Origin: Acidobacteria bacterium Ga0077553
Lineage (GTDB): Bacteria; Acidobacteriota; Terriglobia; Bryobacterales; Bryobacteraceae
Direction of reading: 5' to 3'
DNA length: 52,231 nt
Assembly: GCA_001464575.1 (NCBI GenBank)
Contig: LNFE01000260.1
Coordinates: forward strand, 1 to 52,231
Below are positions 1 to 9,242 of this stretch, piece by piece; within the stretch, counting starts at the first letter, position 1, and every line of letters starts with the position of its first letter. The position numbers were made by a program, and so were the translations under genes. The notes beneath the pieces were generated by a model, which saw only the letters and a list, made by a program, of their open reading frames with translations, was not told where the DNA came from and did not search any database.

Positions 1-1029
1 GCGGGCAAAACCGCCTACGGCCCCACCTCGGCCGTCTACGAACCCCGCACCCCGGTGCTCGACGCCCTCCTCGAAAAGGTCCTCGACTCGGTCTCCCTCC
101 AAGCCTTCAAGGGCCGCCCTGCCTTCGCCCAACCCTCGGCCCTCCGCATCCGCAAGTACGAAGTCCTCAAGCGCAACACCAAGGCCCTCTTCGACGCTGG
201 CATCCCCATCGTCAGCGGCACCGACGCCGGCATCTCCGGCACCCATCACGGCTGGGCCACCCTCCGCGAGATCACGCTCCTCCATAGCGCTGGTCTCCCC
301 CCCGTCGAAGCCATCAAGGCCGCCACCCTGAATTCCGCCCGCGTCCTCCGCGTTGACAAGGAACGCGGCTCCATCGAGCCCGGCAAAGCCGCCGACCTCG
401 TCCTCATCGACGGCGCCCCCCACTCGAACATCCAGGACATCCAGAAGATCCACCGCGTTTGGCTCAACGGGGTCGAGCAGGACCTGCCCAAGCTCGCCCA
501 GGCCCTCGCCACCCCCGGCCCTACGCCGCTCCCGGCTATCCCCGCCCCGGCCCTCCTCGACGATTTCAACCGCGTCGACGGCCGCAGCCGCCTTGACACC
601 CGCTGGATCAACACCTACGAAGGCGGCCCCGACCTCTCCCGTGCCCTCTTCCAACGCATCGGCCGCGCCGCCGGCAATTTCGCCCTCGCCATCCAGGCGC
701 AGATGTCGGAATCTTCGAAACCACGCGTTCACATCACGCTCCCGCTCCGCCCCGGCGGCATCGAGCCCATGGATCTCACCGGATGGAAAGCCATCGAATT
801 CGAAGCCCGCGGCGACAGTCTCGCCTACAACTTAGTGGTCCCCCGCCGCGGCAAACCCGATCCAGTTACAACTCCGTTTACTCCCGGCCCCGGCTGGAAG
901 AAATTCCGGATTCCTTTCTCCGCATTAGAGTGCCCCTGTGCCGACGCGACCGCTATCACGTTTGTAATCAGCCGTCCCGCCGGCGTGCGCACCTGGCTCG
1001 AATTAGACAACATTAAGTTAGTTCGGTAA
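1..1029 (+). CDS. Amidohydrolase with C-terminal CIA30 domain (5' truncated by window edge)
   Basis: The frame is open from base 1, so the N-terminus lies outside the window; the first in-window start-like codon (GTG at 55) is inside the protein. The visible first part is the end of an imidazolonepropionase/prolidase-like metal-dependent amidohydrolase: a GTDAG motif carrying the usual metal-ligand Asp, the segment ATLNSARVLRVD, then EPGKAADLVLIDG, which closes such barrels. After a Pro/Ala-rich linker the last ~160 residues resemble a CIA30 (complex I intermediate-associated protein 30) carbohydrate-binding-like beta sandwich, beginning LLDDFN and ending LELDNIKLVR. Many acidobacterial amidohydrolases of this type are exported, but the signal sequence would be upstream and is not visible. 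The TonB receptor gene begins 31 bases downstream. Substrate unknown. The domain assignment is confident for the amidohydrolase part and moderate for CIA30. Confidence 0.85.
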   Translation, partial: AGKTAYGPTSAVYEPRTPVLDALLEKVLDSVSLQAFKGRPAFAQPSALRIRKYEVLKRNTKALFDAGIPIVSGTDAGISGTHHGWATLREITLLHSAGLPPVEAIKAATLNSARVLRVDKERGSIEPGKAADLVLIDGAPHSNIQDIQKIHRVWLNGVEQDLPKLAQALATPGPTPLPAIPAPALLDDFNRVDGRSRLDTRWINTYEGGPDLSRALFQRIGRAAGNFALAIQAQMSESSKPRVHITLPLRPGGIEPMDLTGWKAIEFEARGDSLAYNLVVPRRGKPDPVTTPFTPGPGWKKFRIPFSALECPCADATAITFVISRPAGVRTWLELDNIKLVR

Positions 1030-1060
1030 CCTTCCCGGATGCATCAGACTGTAGAGAAGC

Positions 1061-3418
1061 ATGCGCAATCTTCTCTTCCTGTTGCTCTCCCTGCCCCTCG
1101 CCGCGCAGGACACCACCGGTGTGGGCGGCCTTCTCGGCACCGTAACCGACTCGAAGGGCCAACCCGCCCCCCAGACTAAGGTCTGCATCGTGGACTCCTC
1201 ACGGTGCACCACCTCCGACGAGCGCGGACTCTTCCGCTTCCCTGACCTCCGCCCCGGCGACTACCAGCTCGATATCACCGCCCCCGGCCAGCCCCCCATC
1301 CGCAGCTCCGTCGTCTCCGTCCGCGCCGGCCTGGAAGGCAAGGTCGAGGTCACCCTCGCCGCCGCCGGCGCTGTGCAGCAGACGATGACCGTCACCGAAT
1401 CGGTCTTCGTCGCCCCCGAAGAGATCAAGAGTTCGAGCTACGTCATCCAAAGCGAAGAGCTCTTCAAGGCCGCCGGCGCCCGGCAGGACGTCTCCCGCTA
1501 CGTCCAACTCCTGCCCGGCGTCGCCATCGGCGCCAACGACTTCCGCAACGACATCATCGTTCGCGGCGGCAGCCCGCTTGAAAACCTTTTCATCGTCGAC
1601 AACATCGAGATCCCCAACATCAACGCCTTCGCCAACTTCGCCTCCGCCGGCGGCACCACCAGCATCCTCGACGCCCAGCTCATCCGCGACGTCACCTTCC
1701 TCACCGGCGGCCAGCCCGCTCCCTTCATTAACCGCACTTCCAGCGTCCTCCAGGTCGCGCAGGTCGAAGGCGCCCGCGACAAGTTCCGCGGCCGCGTCAC
1801 GGTCGGCGACCCCGGCATCGGCGGCATCGTCGAAGGCCCCATCAATAAGGGCAAAGGATCCTGGATCGTGTCCGCCCGCCGCAGCTATCTCGATCTCTTC
1901 ACGAAAGACATCGGCATCGGCGGCGTCCCCGTTCTCTATACATACAACGCCAAGGTCCTCTATGACCTCACGCCCCGCGACCGTATCTGGGCCGTCTCCA
2001 TCTCCGGCTCGGACGACATCCGCCTCGGCCTCCGCGACGAAACCGAACGCAAAGATGACTTCGACGAAGAGGAACTGAACAACCTCGACATCCGCTACGG
2101 CGGCTGGCGCAGCGCCAACGGCTTCAACTGGCAGCGCCTCTACGGCTCCCGCGGCGTCGGCCTGCTCGGCATCACCCACTCCGAAGCCCGGGTCGACCAG
2201 TCCGTCCGCGACCTCATCCGCAACGGCATCCCCCCGCCCACCGCTAACGTAGACGACCTCATCGCCGGCAGCCCGCTCGTCTTCCGCGAAAAGTCCCGCG
2301 AAGGCGAAACGACGCTCAAGTACGACTACACCGGCTATATCCCCATGCTCGATAAGCTGCAACTCGGCGGCAGCTTCAAGTTCTTCCGCGTCAACTACAA
2401 CGCGGCCTCCCCCTTCGGCACCGACAGCCCCTATAGCGCTGTCCGCGACGTCAACCCCTTTGACATCCGCCAGGACTTCTCGGCCCGTCAATCGAGCGCC
2501 TATTTTCAGAGCAGCCGCAACCTCAACAGCCGGTGGAACCTCACCTGGGGCGGCCGCGTGGACAACTATCAGTTCATCGCCCGCACCCGCTTCAGCCCCC
2601 GCGCCGGCATCAGCTACCGCATCACCGACAAGCTCTCCTGGCGCGCGAGCTTTGGCACCTACTACCAGCAGCCGCAGTTCCTCTTTCTGGCGTCGTTCCC
2701 GCAGAACCGGGAATTGACTCCCTTCCGCTCCCAGCACTACGTCACCGGCTTCACCTATATCCCGAACGCTTCCCTGCGCTTCACGGTCGAAACGTATCAG
2801 AAGGAGTACAAGGACTACCCGGTCTCCACGCAGTTCCCGGCCCTCTCCCTGGCCAGCGTCGGGGACACCTTCCAGATCCGCGACATCCTTTTCCCGCTTT
2901 CGAGCGCCGGCCGTGGCCGCGCCCGCGGCATCGAGTTCTTCGCCGAAAAGAAGTGGGGCGCCCGCTGGTTCGGTAACGCCAACCTCTCCATCAGCAAGGC
3001 CACGCAAGCCGGTCTCGACGGCATCCAGCGCCCGTCCACCTACGACTTCCCGGTGATCTTCAACTCCGTCGGTGGCTACCGCCTCAACAAGAAGTGGGAA
3101 TTCTCGGCTCGCACCACGGTCACCTCGGGCCGGCCGTACACGCCCTTTGATACCGCCCTCTCGACGCAACAACGTCGCGGCATCTTCGACCTCACCCGCG
3201 TCAACGATCTCCGCGTCCCGGCCTATGTCCGCATCGACGTCCGCGTCGACCGCACCTTCACCTTCCGGGACAAGCCGCTGCTCGTTTTCCTCGGCGCCCA
3301 GAACGTCATCAACCGCGAGAACATCTCCGGCTTCCAATGGGCGCGCCGCGCCAATCGTCCAGTGGCCAATGAGCAGTTAGGGCTCTTCCCGATCATTGGC
3401 CTGAACTGGATCTTCTAA
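1061..3418 (+). CDS. TonB-dependent receptor with carboxypeptidase-regulatory-like N-terminal domain
   Basis: A 785-residue outer-membrane protein. It opens with a signal peptide (MRNLLFLLLSLPLAAQ), followed by a carboxypeptidase-regulatory-like (Ig-fold) domain of about 75 residues that starts GLLGTVTDSKGQPAP. A TonB plug follows, with RQDVSRYVQLLPGV and the typical IIVRGGSPLENLFIVDN segment. The rest is a long beta-barrel rich in aromatic residues, ending in a terminal Phe (GLNWIF) as outer-membrane barrels do. Such receptors import large ligands (oligosaccharides, siderophores, peptides) using the proton motive force; the ligand cannot be told here. It sits 31 bases after the amidohydrolase gene, so the two may be co-transcribed. 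Its stop lies only 4 bases from the stop of the convergent hydrolase gene. No SusD-like partner is present, as is usual in Acidobacteriota. Confidence 0.93.
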   Translation: MRNLLFLLLSLPLAAQDTTGVGGLLGTVTDSKGQPAPQTKVCIVDSSRCTTSDERGLFRFPDLRPGDYQLDITAPGQPPIRSSVVSVRAGLEGKVEVTLAAAGAVQQTMTVTESVFVAPEEIKSSSYVIQSEELFKAAGARQDVSRYVQLLPGVAIGANDFRNDIIVRGGSPLENLFIVDNIEIPNINAFANFASAGGTTSILDAQLIRDVTFLTGGQPAPFINRTSSVLQVAQVEGARDKFRGRVTVGDPGIGGIVEGPINKGKGSWIVSARRSYLDLFTKDIGIGGVPVLYTYNAKVLYDLTPRDRIWAVSISGSDDIRLGLRDETERKDDFDEEELNNLDIRYGGWRSANGFNWQRLYGSRGVGLLGITHSEARVDQSVRDLIRNGIPPPTANVDDLIAGSPLVFREKSREGETTLKYDYTGYIPMLDKLQLGGSFKFFRVNYNAASPFGTDSPYSAVRDVNPFDIRQDFSARQSSAYFQSSRNLNSRWNLTWGGRVDNYQFIARTRFSPRAGISYRITDKLSWRASFGTYYQQPQFLFLASFPQNRELTPFRSQHYVTGFTYIPNASLRFTVETYQKEYKDYPVSTQFPALSLASVGDTFQIRDILFPLSSAGRGRARGIEFFAEKKWGARWFGNANLSISKATQAGLDGIQRPSTYDFPVIFNSVGGYRLNKKWEFSARTTVTSGRPYTPFDTALSTQQRRGIFDLTRVNDLRVPAYVRIDVRVDRTFTFRDKPLLVFLGAQNVINRENISGFQWARRANRPVANEQLGLFPIIGLNWIF

Positions 3419-3422
3419 CCGG

Positions 3423-4331
3423 CTAAGCGCGGGGAGCGCGCAGCCACTTATTGCAAAACGCCATCGCCTGCGCCCAAGCTTCACACGCAGCGGTGGCGTT
3501 GTAGTTTGCACCGGTGTCGTTCACGAACGCGTGGCCCACCCCTTCGTACACGCTGAAGCCGAAGCGCTTCTGCCGCGCCAGCAGCTCCGTCAGCACGGGC
3601 GCCATCCGCGCCGTCAACGCCCGGTCCCGGTCGGCATAAATCGCCAACACCGGCGCCTGAATCTGCTGAACGAGTTCTACGGCGGGTGGCGCCCCGTAGA
3701 ACGGGATCGCTACGGCCAGCTCCGGGAGATACACGGCCAGGTCCCACACGTTCTGTCCCCCCGCGCAGAACCCGGTCGCGCCAATCCGGTCGAACTGGCA
3801 CAGCGGCGAAAACTTCAGGTAGTCGAGTGCGGCAATCAGGTCGCTCCGCCGCTGGTCCGGGGTCGTCCGTCCGTACGCCGCCGTCTGCTGCGTCGGCTCC
3901 GGAAACGCCTGCACCCCACCCTGCCGGCTCAACAGGTCCGGCGCAATCGCCACGAATCCCGCCCGCGCCGCCCGCCGGCAGACATCCTTGATGTGCTCCA
4001 CCAATCCCCGGTTTTCGTGGATGATGATCAGCCCCGGTTGGGGGCCGTCCATGTTCCGCGGGTGCGCGAAGTGCGCGAAAATCCGAGACTCCGGTCCCGC
4101 GAACTCAATATCCTGCGCCACAATGTCCGGTGCGTCAATCGGCACCCGGACTCCCGCCGGGCAGGCTGAAGGCGCCTGCGCCTGCAACTCCGCGAAGCCG
4201 CCGAGCGCCACCAGGGCCGCCGCCGGACTTCCTAACATCTTCGTCACTCGTGCCACCAGTTCGCGGCGGTTAAAGGCGCCGTCCACGTAAAGGTGGACTA
4301 GCTCATGGATCGGATCATTGTTTTCGTGCAT
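3423..4331 (-). CDS. Dienelactone hydrolase family protein
   Basis: An alpha/beta hydrolase of about 302 residues. The dienelactone-hydrolase hallmarks are all visible: a Glu after the second strand (IIHENRGL), the nucleophile elbow GATGFCAGG with Cys instead of Ser, the acid in YADRDRAL and the His in YEGVGHAF. The N-terminus holds FNRRELVARV followed by a hydrophobic Ala/Gly/Leu stretch, which resembles a Tat-type signal, so the enzyme may act outside the cytoplasm. The ATG at 4331 was chosen because GAGGA lies 8 bases before it; an ATG at 4397 in the same frame would overlap the start of the divergent PSD1 gene and has no ribosome site. The family cleaves lactone or ester bonds; many members with this arrangement are annotated as carboxymethylenebutenolidase without proof of substrate. 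Confidence 0.9.
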   Translation of the reverse strand: MHENNDPIHELVHLYVDGAFNRRELVARVTKMLGSPAAALVALGGFAELQAQAPSACPAGVRVPIDAPDIVAQDIEFAGPESRIFAHFAHPRNMDGPQPGLIIIHENRGLVEHIKDVCRRAARAGFVAIAPDLLSRQGGVQAFPEPTQQTAAYGRTTPDQRRSDLIAALDYLKFSPLCQFDRIGATGFCAGGQNVWDLAVYLPELAVAIPFYGAPPAVELVQQIQAPVLAIYADRDRALTARMAPVLTELLARQKRFGFSVYEGVGHAFVNDTGANYNATAACEAWAQAMAFCNKWLRAPRA

Positions 4332-4395
4332 GTAGCCATCCTCGACCAACGGATGCGCGAAAGATACGTCCGGGATATGATTTTTACAACTTGTC

Positions 4396-6697
4396 ATGCG
4401 TCTCTTCCTGTTGATCCTGGGTGCCGTCGCTGTCCTGCCAGCGGCCGAAGACGTCGAATTCTTCGAAACGAAGATCCGGCCCGTCCTCGCCTCCCGTTGC
4501 TACGGCTGCCATAGCTCAAAGCTCAAACAGGCCGAAGGCGGCCTCTATCTCGACTCCCTCGAAGCCACCCGCAAGGGCGGCCGCAGCGGCGTCCCCGCCG
4601 TGGTCCCTGGCAAACCGCAGGAAAGCCTGCTCATCAAAGTCATCCAAGGCACTCACAAAGACCTCAAGATGCCGCCCGGCCAGCCCCTGCCGAAAAACCA
4701 AGTCGCCGACTTCGTCGCCTGGGTCGAAATGGGCGCGCCGGACCCGCGCACCGGCGGCACGGTCGCGGCCGCCAAGCCCGCCTACGACTGGGCCAAAGAG
4801 AAACAGCACTGGGCCTACCAGCCGCTCCGCGCCGTACCCGCACCCGCCATCGCCGACCCCGCATGGAGTCGCAATCCTATCGACCGCTTCCTCAAAGCCA
4901 AGCTCGATGAAAAGCAGATCCAGCCCCTGCCCCGCGCGAGCAAACTCACCCTCCTCCGCCGCGCCACGTACGACCTCACCGGCCTGCCCCCCACCCCGGA
5001 AGAGGCCGCCGCTTTCCTCGCCGACACGACCCCCCAAGCCTTCGAAAAACTCATCGATCGCCTGCTCCCACTGGCTCGACGTCGTCCGTTACGCCGACAC
5101 GGCCGGCGACGCCTCCGACTATCCCGTCCCGGAGATGTTCCGCTTCCGCAACTACGTCATCCGCTCGCTCCAGCAAGACAAGCCCTTCAACGAATTCCTC
5201 CGCGAACAGCTCGCGGGCGACATCCTGCCCCATCAGAACGAAGAGGACCGCCGCGACAAGCTGATCGCCACCGGCTACCTCGCCAACGCCCGCCGCTTCG
5301 GCCAAACCGAAAGCGAGTTCTACCTCACCATCGACGACACCATCGACAACCTCAGCAAAGCCGCCCTCGGCCTCACCGTCGGCTGCGCCCGCTGCCACGA
5401 CCACAAGTTCGACCCCATCCCCACCGCCGATTACTACGCCCTGTTCGGCATCTTCAAGAGCAGCAAATACGCTTGGGCCGGCCTCGAGCACCACCAATAT
5501 CTCGACGGCTTCGCCGCCCTCGACAAGAAGGACGAAGAGCGCCTCCGCAAGCAGCAGGAACGGATGGTCAACGCTTACCGCATTGTCAAGAAGGGCGATG
5601 GCAAAGACCCGAAAGCCCCCACCGACCAGCGCCTCGCCTTCCTCGAAGCCCAGGCCGACCTCCTCCAGATCCGCAACTCCTGGCCCGACCTCCCCATGGT
5701 CTACGCCGTCGCCGAAGGCACCCCAGTGAACTCGAAAATCATGGTGAAGGGCGACCCCGGCACTCTCGGCCCGGAATCGCCGCGCGGCTTCCTCACCATC
5801 CTTGGCGGCCAGAAAGTCCCCGCCGATCACAAAGGCAGCGGCCGCGATCTCCTCGCCGGCTGGGTCACTGATCCTGCCAACCCGCTCACTGCCCGCGTCC
5901 TCGTCAACCGCGTCTGGACCTGGCACTTCGGCCGCGGCATCGTCAACACCCCCAACGATTTCGGCGCCCGCGGCGAAAAGCCTACCCATCCCGAACTGCT
6001 CGATCACCTCGCGGCCGACTTCATGGCCAACGGATGGAGCCTCAAGAAGCTCCACAAGCAGATCCTGCTCACTCGCGCCTGGCAGGGCGCCTCCGGCCAC
6101 GTAGAAGCCAACGCCGTCAAAGACCCCAAGAACGAAACCTACTGGCGCTACGATCGCCGCCGCCTCACCGCCGAAGAGGTCCGCGACTCCATGCTGCTCG
6201 CGAGCGGCAACCTCGACCCCGTCCCCGGCGGGCCCCATCCCTTCGCCCCGCGCGCCAGCTATGTGCAGACGCAACACAAGCCCTTCGTCGCCGACCCCGT
6301 GGCCTTTGACCACAACAAGCGCAGCGTCTATCTCTTCCAGCAGCGCTTCAAACCCCACGCCTATCTCGACCTGTTCGACGGCGCTGATTCGAACGCGGCC
6401 ACCGCCGTCCGCGTCTCGAACAACACCGCCACCCAGGCGCTCTATCTCATGAACAACGAGTTCGTCCAGAAGCAGGCCGACGCTCTCGCCGTCCGCGTCG
6501 GCATGGCCGAACCCACCACGGCCGGGCGCATTCGCCTCGCTCACCAACTGCTCTTCCACCGCGCGCCCACCCCGGCCGAACAGCAGTTGGCTACTCGCTT
6601 TCTCGCCCAAACTACGAGCCAGACGGAAGCCCGCGCCGCTTGGACCAGCTACATGCGCGTGCTCCTTTCAAGCAATGAGTTCTTCTTCGTCGACTGA
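4396..6697 (+). pseudogene. PSD1 / DUF1549-DUF1553 cytochrome c-containing protein, frameshifted
   Basis: The gene encodes a planctomycete/acidobacterial PSD1-type protein but is read in two frames. Frame A starts at 4396 with a signal peptide (MRLFLLILGAVAVLPAAE) and a cytochrome-c-like domain with C35-Y-G-C38-H39, then the first half of DUF1549 up to FEKLIDRLL. At about 5067/5068 the meaningful reading moves to frame B, which resumes at HWLDVVRYADT, includes CARCHDHKFDPI and the DUF1553 part, and stops at 6697. In intact homologues a segment close to ASPHYGERWAR separates RLL from HWLD; here those 11 codons are reduced to one base, consistent with a net 32-base loss. Either a natural lesion or an assembly fault. 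The cytochrome and DUF1553 halves otherwise look unspoilt. The downstream DUF1501 gene is the usual partner and starts 10 bases after the stop. Function of the pair is not established. Confidence 0.85.
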
Positions 6698-6707
6698 GGT
6701 ATCTCCC

Positions 6708-8054
6708 ATGACCCTGCCCCGCCGCCAACTCCTCCGCTCCCTCTTCGGCGCCTCCGCCCTCATGCCCGCCGTCGTGCAGAATCTGCTTGCCGAAGACCCG
6801 CTCGCTCCCAAGCAGCCGCACTTTCCCGGTAAGGCCAAGCGCGTCATCTTCCTCTACATGACGGGCGGCGTCTCCCACGTCGATACCTTCGACCCCAAGC
6901 CCGCCCTCATCAAAGCCGCGGCTGAAAAGAAGACCTACGGCAAGAAGGGCAGCATCATGCTGCCCTCCACCTGGGGCTCGAAACGCCACGGCCAGTGCGG
7001 CACCGAGGTAAGCGACCTGTTCCCCGAAATGGCCGGCATCGTCGACGACCTCTGCGTCATCCGCTCCCTGCAGACCGATCACAACGATCACTTCCAGGCG
7101 ACGATGGGCATGCATACGGGCTCCGTCACCGTGAAGCGGCCGTCCATCGGCTCCTGGGTCAGCTACGGCCTCGGTACCGAGAACAAGAACCTGCCGAGCT
7201 TCATCGCCCTCGCTCCGGTGCTGCCCTACGCGGGCGCGCAGGTCTGGTCGTCAGACTTCCTGCCCGGCGCCCACTCCGGCACCCGAATCACCAGCGGCCC
7301 GCAACCGGTCGCCGACCTCGCTCGCCGCGCCCCCAGCGAAAAGATCCAAACGCTCGAGCTCGACCTGCTGGCCCGCCTGAACAAGCAACACCAGACGGCA
7401 CGGCCCGGCGACCCGGCCCTGGCCGCCCGGCTGCAGAGTTTTGAAACCGCCTTCGGCATGCAGAGCGAAATGCCCGGGGTCTTCGATTTCTCGAAGGAAA
7501 CCGACGCCACGATGAAGCTCTACGGCCTCGAGCGCGGCCAGACGAAAGGCTTCGGCTGGCAGTGCCTCGTCGCCCGGCGCCTGGCGGAACGCGGCGTCCG
7601 CTTCATCGAGCTGATCGATACCGGCTCCTCCGGAAACTGGGACGTCCATGGCGAGATCAACAACATGATTCCGCTCGCCAAGAACGTCGATAGGCCCATC
7701 GCCGGCCTGATCAAAGACCTGAAATCGCGCGGCATGTTGGACGATACCCTGGTCGTCTGGACCACCGAGTTCGGCCGCACCCCGTGGGGCGGCCCGCCGC
7801 ACGGCCGCGAGCACTACAACAAAGTCTTCTCCTCCTGGCTCGCCGGTGGCGGCGTCAAGCCGGGCATGGTGTACGGCAAGTCAGACGAACTAGGCATTGA
7901 AGTCACCGAGAACCTGATGCACGTCCACGATTTCCACGCGACCATTCTCCACTGCCTCGGCTTCGACCACACCCGGCTCACCTATCGCCACGCCGGACGC
8001 GACTTCCGGTTGACCGATGTTCATGGCAACGTGGTCAAAGCAATCCTTGCATAG
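6708..8054 (+). CDS. DUF1501 domain-containing protein
   Basis: A protein of about 448 residues of the DUF1501 family, part of the alkaline-phosphatase-like/sulfatase superfamily and nearly always encoded beside a PSD1 gene, as here. The ATG at 6708 was preferred to an upstream ATG at 6675 because it lies just after the PSD1 stop and gives a proper twin-arginine-like leader (MTLPRRQLLRSLFGAS). Family landmarks include RVIFLYMTGGVSHVDTFDPKP near the start (metal-site Asp and His in the superfamily), DHNDHFQATMGMHTG, WDVHGEINN, and WTTEFGRTPWG followed by GREHY in the C-terminal half. It is predicted to be exported in folded form. The substrate is unknown. Translation may be coupled to the frameshifted PSD1 gene. 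Confidence 0.93.
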   Translation: MTLPRRQLLRSLFGASALMPAVVQNLLAEDPLAPKQPHFPGKAKRVIFLYMTGGVSHVDTFDPKPALIKAAAEKKTYGKKGSIMLPSTWGSKRHGQCGTEVSDLFPEMAGIVDDLCVIRSLQTDHNDHFQATMGMHTGSVTVKRPSIGSWVSYGLGTENKNLPSFIALAPVLPYAGAQVWSSDFLPGAHSGTRITSGPQPVADLARRAPSEKIQTLELDLLARLNKQHQTARPGDPALAARLQSFETAFGMQSEMPGVFDFSKETDATMKLYGLERGQTKGFGWQCLVARRLAERGVRFIELIDTGSSGNWDVHGEINNMIPLAKNVDRPIAGLIKDLKSRGMLDDTLVVWTTEFGRTPWGGPPHGREHYNKVFSSWLAGGGVKPGMVYGKSDELGIEVTENLMHVHDFHATILHCLGFDHTRLTYRHAGRDFRLTDVHGNVVKAILA

Positions 8055-8121
8055 AGCCTAAAACTTTCGCCGCTCGTTTTCGCTCTTCCTGTAGCGCCAC
8101 CTGCGCCAGGATCTTTTTCTC

Positions 8122-9186
8122 ATGCGATTCGCGATCTGCTTATTGGCCGTCCTCCCCCTGTCTGCCGCCTGGAATTACAGCGTCATTTCGGGGGCCACCA
8201 ACGGCGCCATCGCCTCCCGGACGCTGGGCGGCGTCGAGTCGACCTACATCGCCTATCGCGACGCCTCGGGATCGCTTGGCGTTTCCCGGCTCATCGGGAA
8301 CACGCTTTGGCCGCAGACCATTTGGGTTGGAGTCAACCCGTCCCGCACCTTCATCAATGTCAGTTCCACCGGCACCATTCTGGTGACCTTCTGGAGCGGT
8401 GGGCAGTTCCGGTTCGCCGTCAGCACCGGGCCGGGAATTGGGAACTGCGGGCCAGGCAATGACTGGCAATGTGGCGACGTGCTGCTGCCGGGAAGTGTGA
8501 CCGGCACCGAAGTAGAGCGGGTGGTCGGCGATGTGGATTCCATCAGCCGGGCCCATTTTCTCTATGCTCTCCGCCCCACCAACGTCACGCGGGTAACGCC
8601 CGGTCTCTACTATGCGTCGCGTTCCGTCTACGGCTACTGGTCAACGCCAGTGCGGGCCTACGGCTCGAACACCTGGAGCCCCACCGGATTCACCGTCAGC
8701 TCCAGCGCGACGACCTACGGCACGTTCACCGCGCATCAGAGCAGCGGCGGCGCGGTCACCGGTACAGTTCTTGTCGGCGGTGTAACGAACGTCCTCAACC
8801 TCCCGAGCAGCAACAGCGCGACCTATGCAGCGATGGATCCCCACGAAATTGGGGCATCTGCCTTCTGTACCGCCGGCCCGTCGGTGCAGCTCCTGCGCCG
8901 CATGCAAAACGGAGCGTGGGGCGCGGTTTACCCCATCACCTCTACGCCCGCCGCCACCTGCGCCGTCGTCCTCCGGCCAAGCAGCGGCACCCCAATCGTG
9001 GCGTATCCCAATCCGCAAGGCAGCATTGAAATCGCCTGGAAGCTTTCCTGGAGCGGCGCATTGACCTCCGAGACCGTGGACGCTTCCGCCGTATTCTCCA
9101 AGCCGCAAGTGGTCCACAACGATGCGTCGAAACTGTACGTCCTCTACGACGGCAACGGCTTCCTGAAGCTCGCCCGCGAACAATGA
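8122..9186 (+). CDS. Secreted protein of unknown function, probable beta-propeller-like repeats
   Basis: A 354-residue protein with a clear signal peptide (MRFAICLLAVLPLSAA). The mature part is rich in Ser, Thr, Gly and aromatic residues and shows loosely repeated strands of the type ESTYIAYRDASGSLGV, RAHFLYALR, and KLYVLYDGNGFLKLA, a pattern seen in sialidase-like or BNR-like propellers. A pair of cysteines lies in NCGPGNDWQCG and another two near AFCTAG and AATCAVV, which may form disulfides outside the cytoplasm. AGGAT lies 10 bases before the ATG. No catalytic motif is recognised. It follows the DUF1501 gene by 67 bases and precedes a very large secreted protein by 56 bases on the same strand; a shared surface role is plausible but not shown. 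Confidence 0.75.
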   Translation: MRFAICLLAVLPLSAAWNYSVISGATNGAIASRTLGGVESTYIAYRDASGSLGVSRLIGNTLWPQTIWVGVNPSRTFINVSSTGTILVTFWSGGQFRFAVSTGPGIGNCGPGNDWQCGDVLLPGSVTGTEVERVVGDVDSISRAHFLYALRPTNVTRVTPGLYYASRSVYGYWSTPVRAYGSNTWSPTGFTVSSSATTYGTFTAHQSSGGAVTGTVLVGGVTNVLNLPSSNSATYAAMDPHEIGASAFCTAGPSVQLLRRMQNGAWGAVYPITSTPAATCAVVLRPSSGTPIVAYPNPQGSIEIAWKLSWSGALTSETVDASAVFSKPQVVHNDASKLYVLYDGNGFLKLAREQ

Positions 9187-9242
9187 GGTTACATTTGTGC
9201 CACTAACTGAGAATCCTGCCGCGGCCCACGCACCAACTGGAT

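Noticed and set aside
1199..3337. 712-residue open frame on the minus strand
   Set aside because: Antisense of the first TonB receptor; translation is a monotonous Val/Gly/Ala/Glu/Asp mix typical of complements of high-GC genes.
5068..5871. Continuation of the PSD1 first frame as an Arg/Pro/His-rich tail
   Set aside because: Out-of-frame reading after the deletion; the conserved family sequence is in the other frame.
5051..6610. 519-residue open frame on the minus strand
   Set aside because: Antisense shadow of the PSD1 gene, same Gly/Glu/Val-rich composition and no domain motif.
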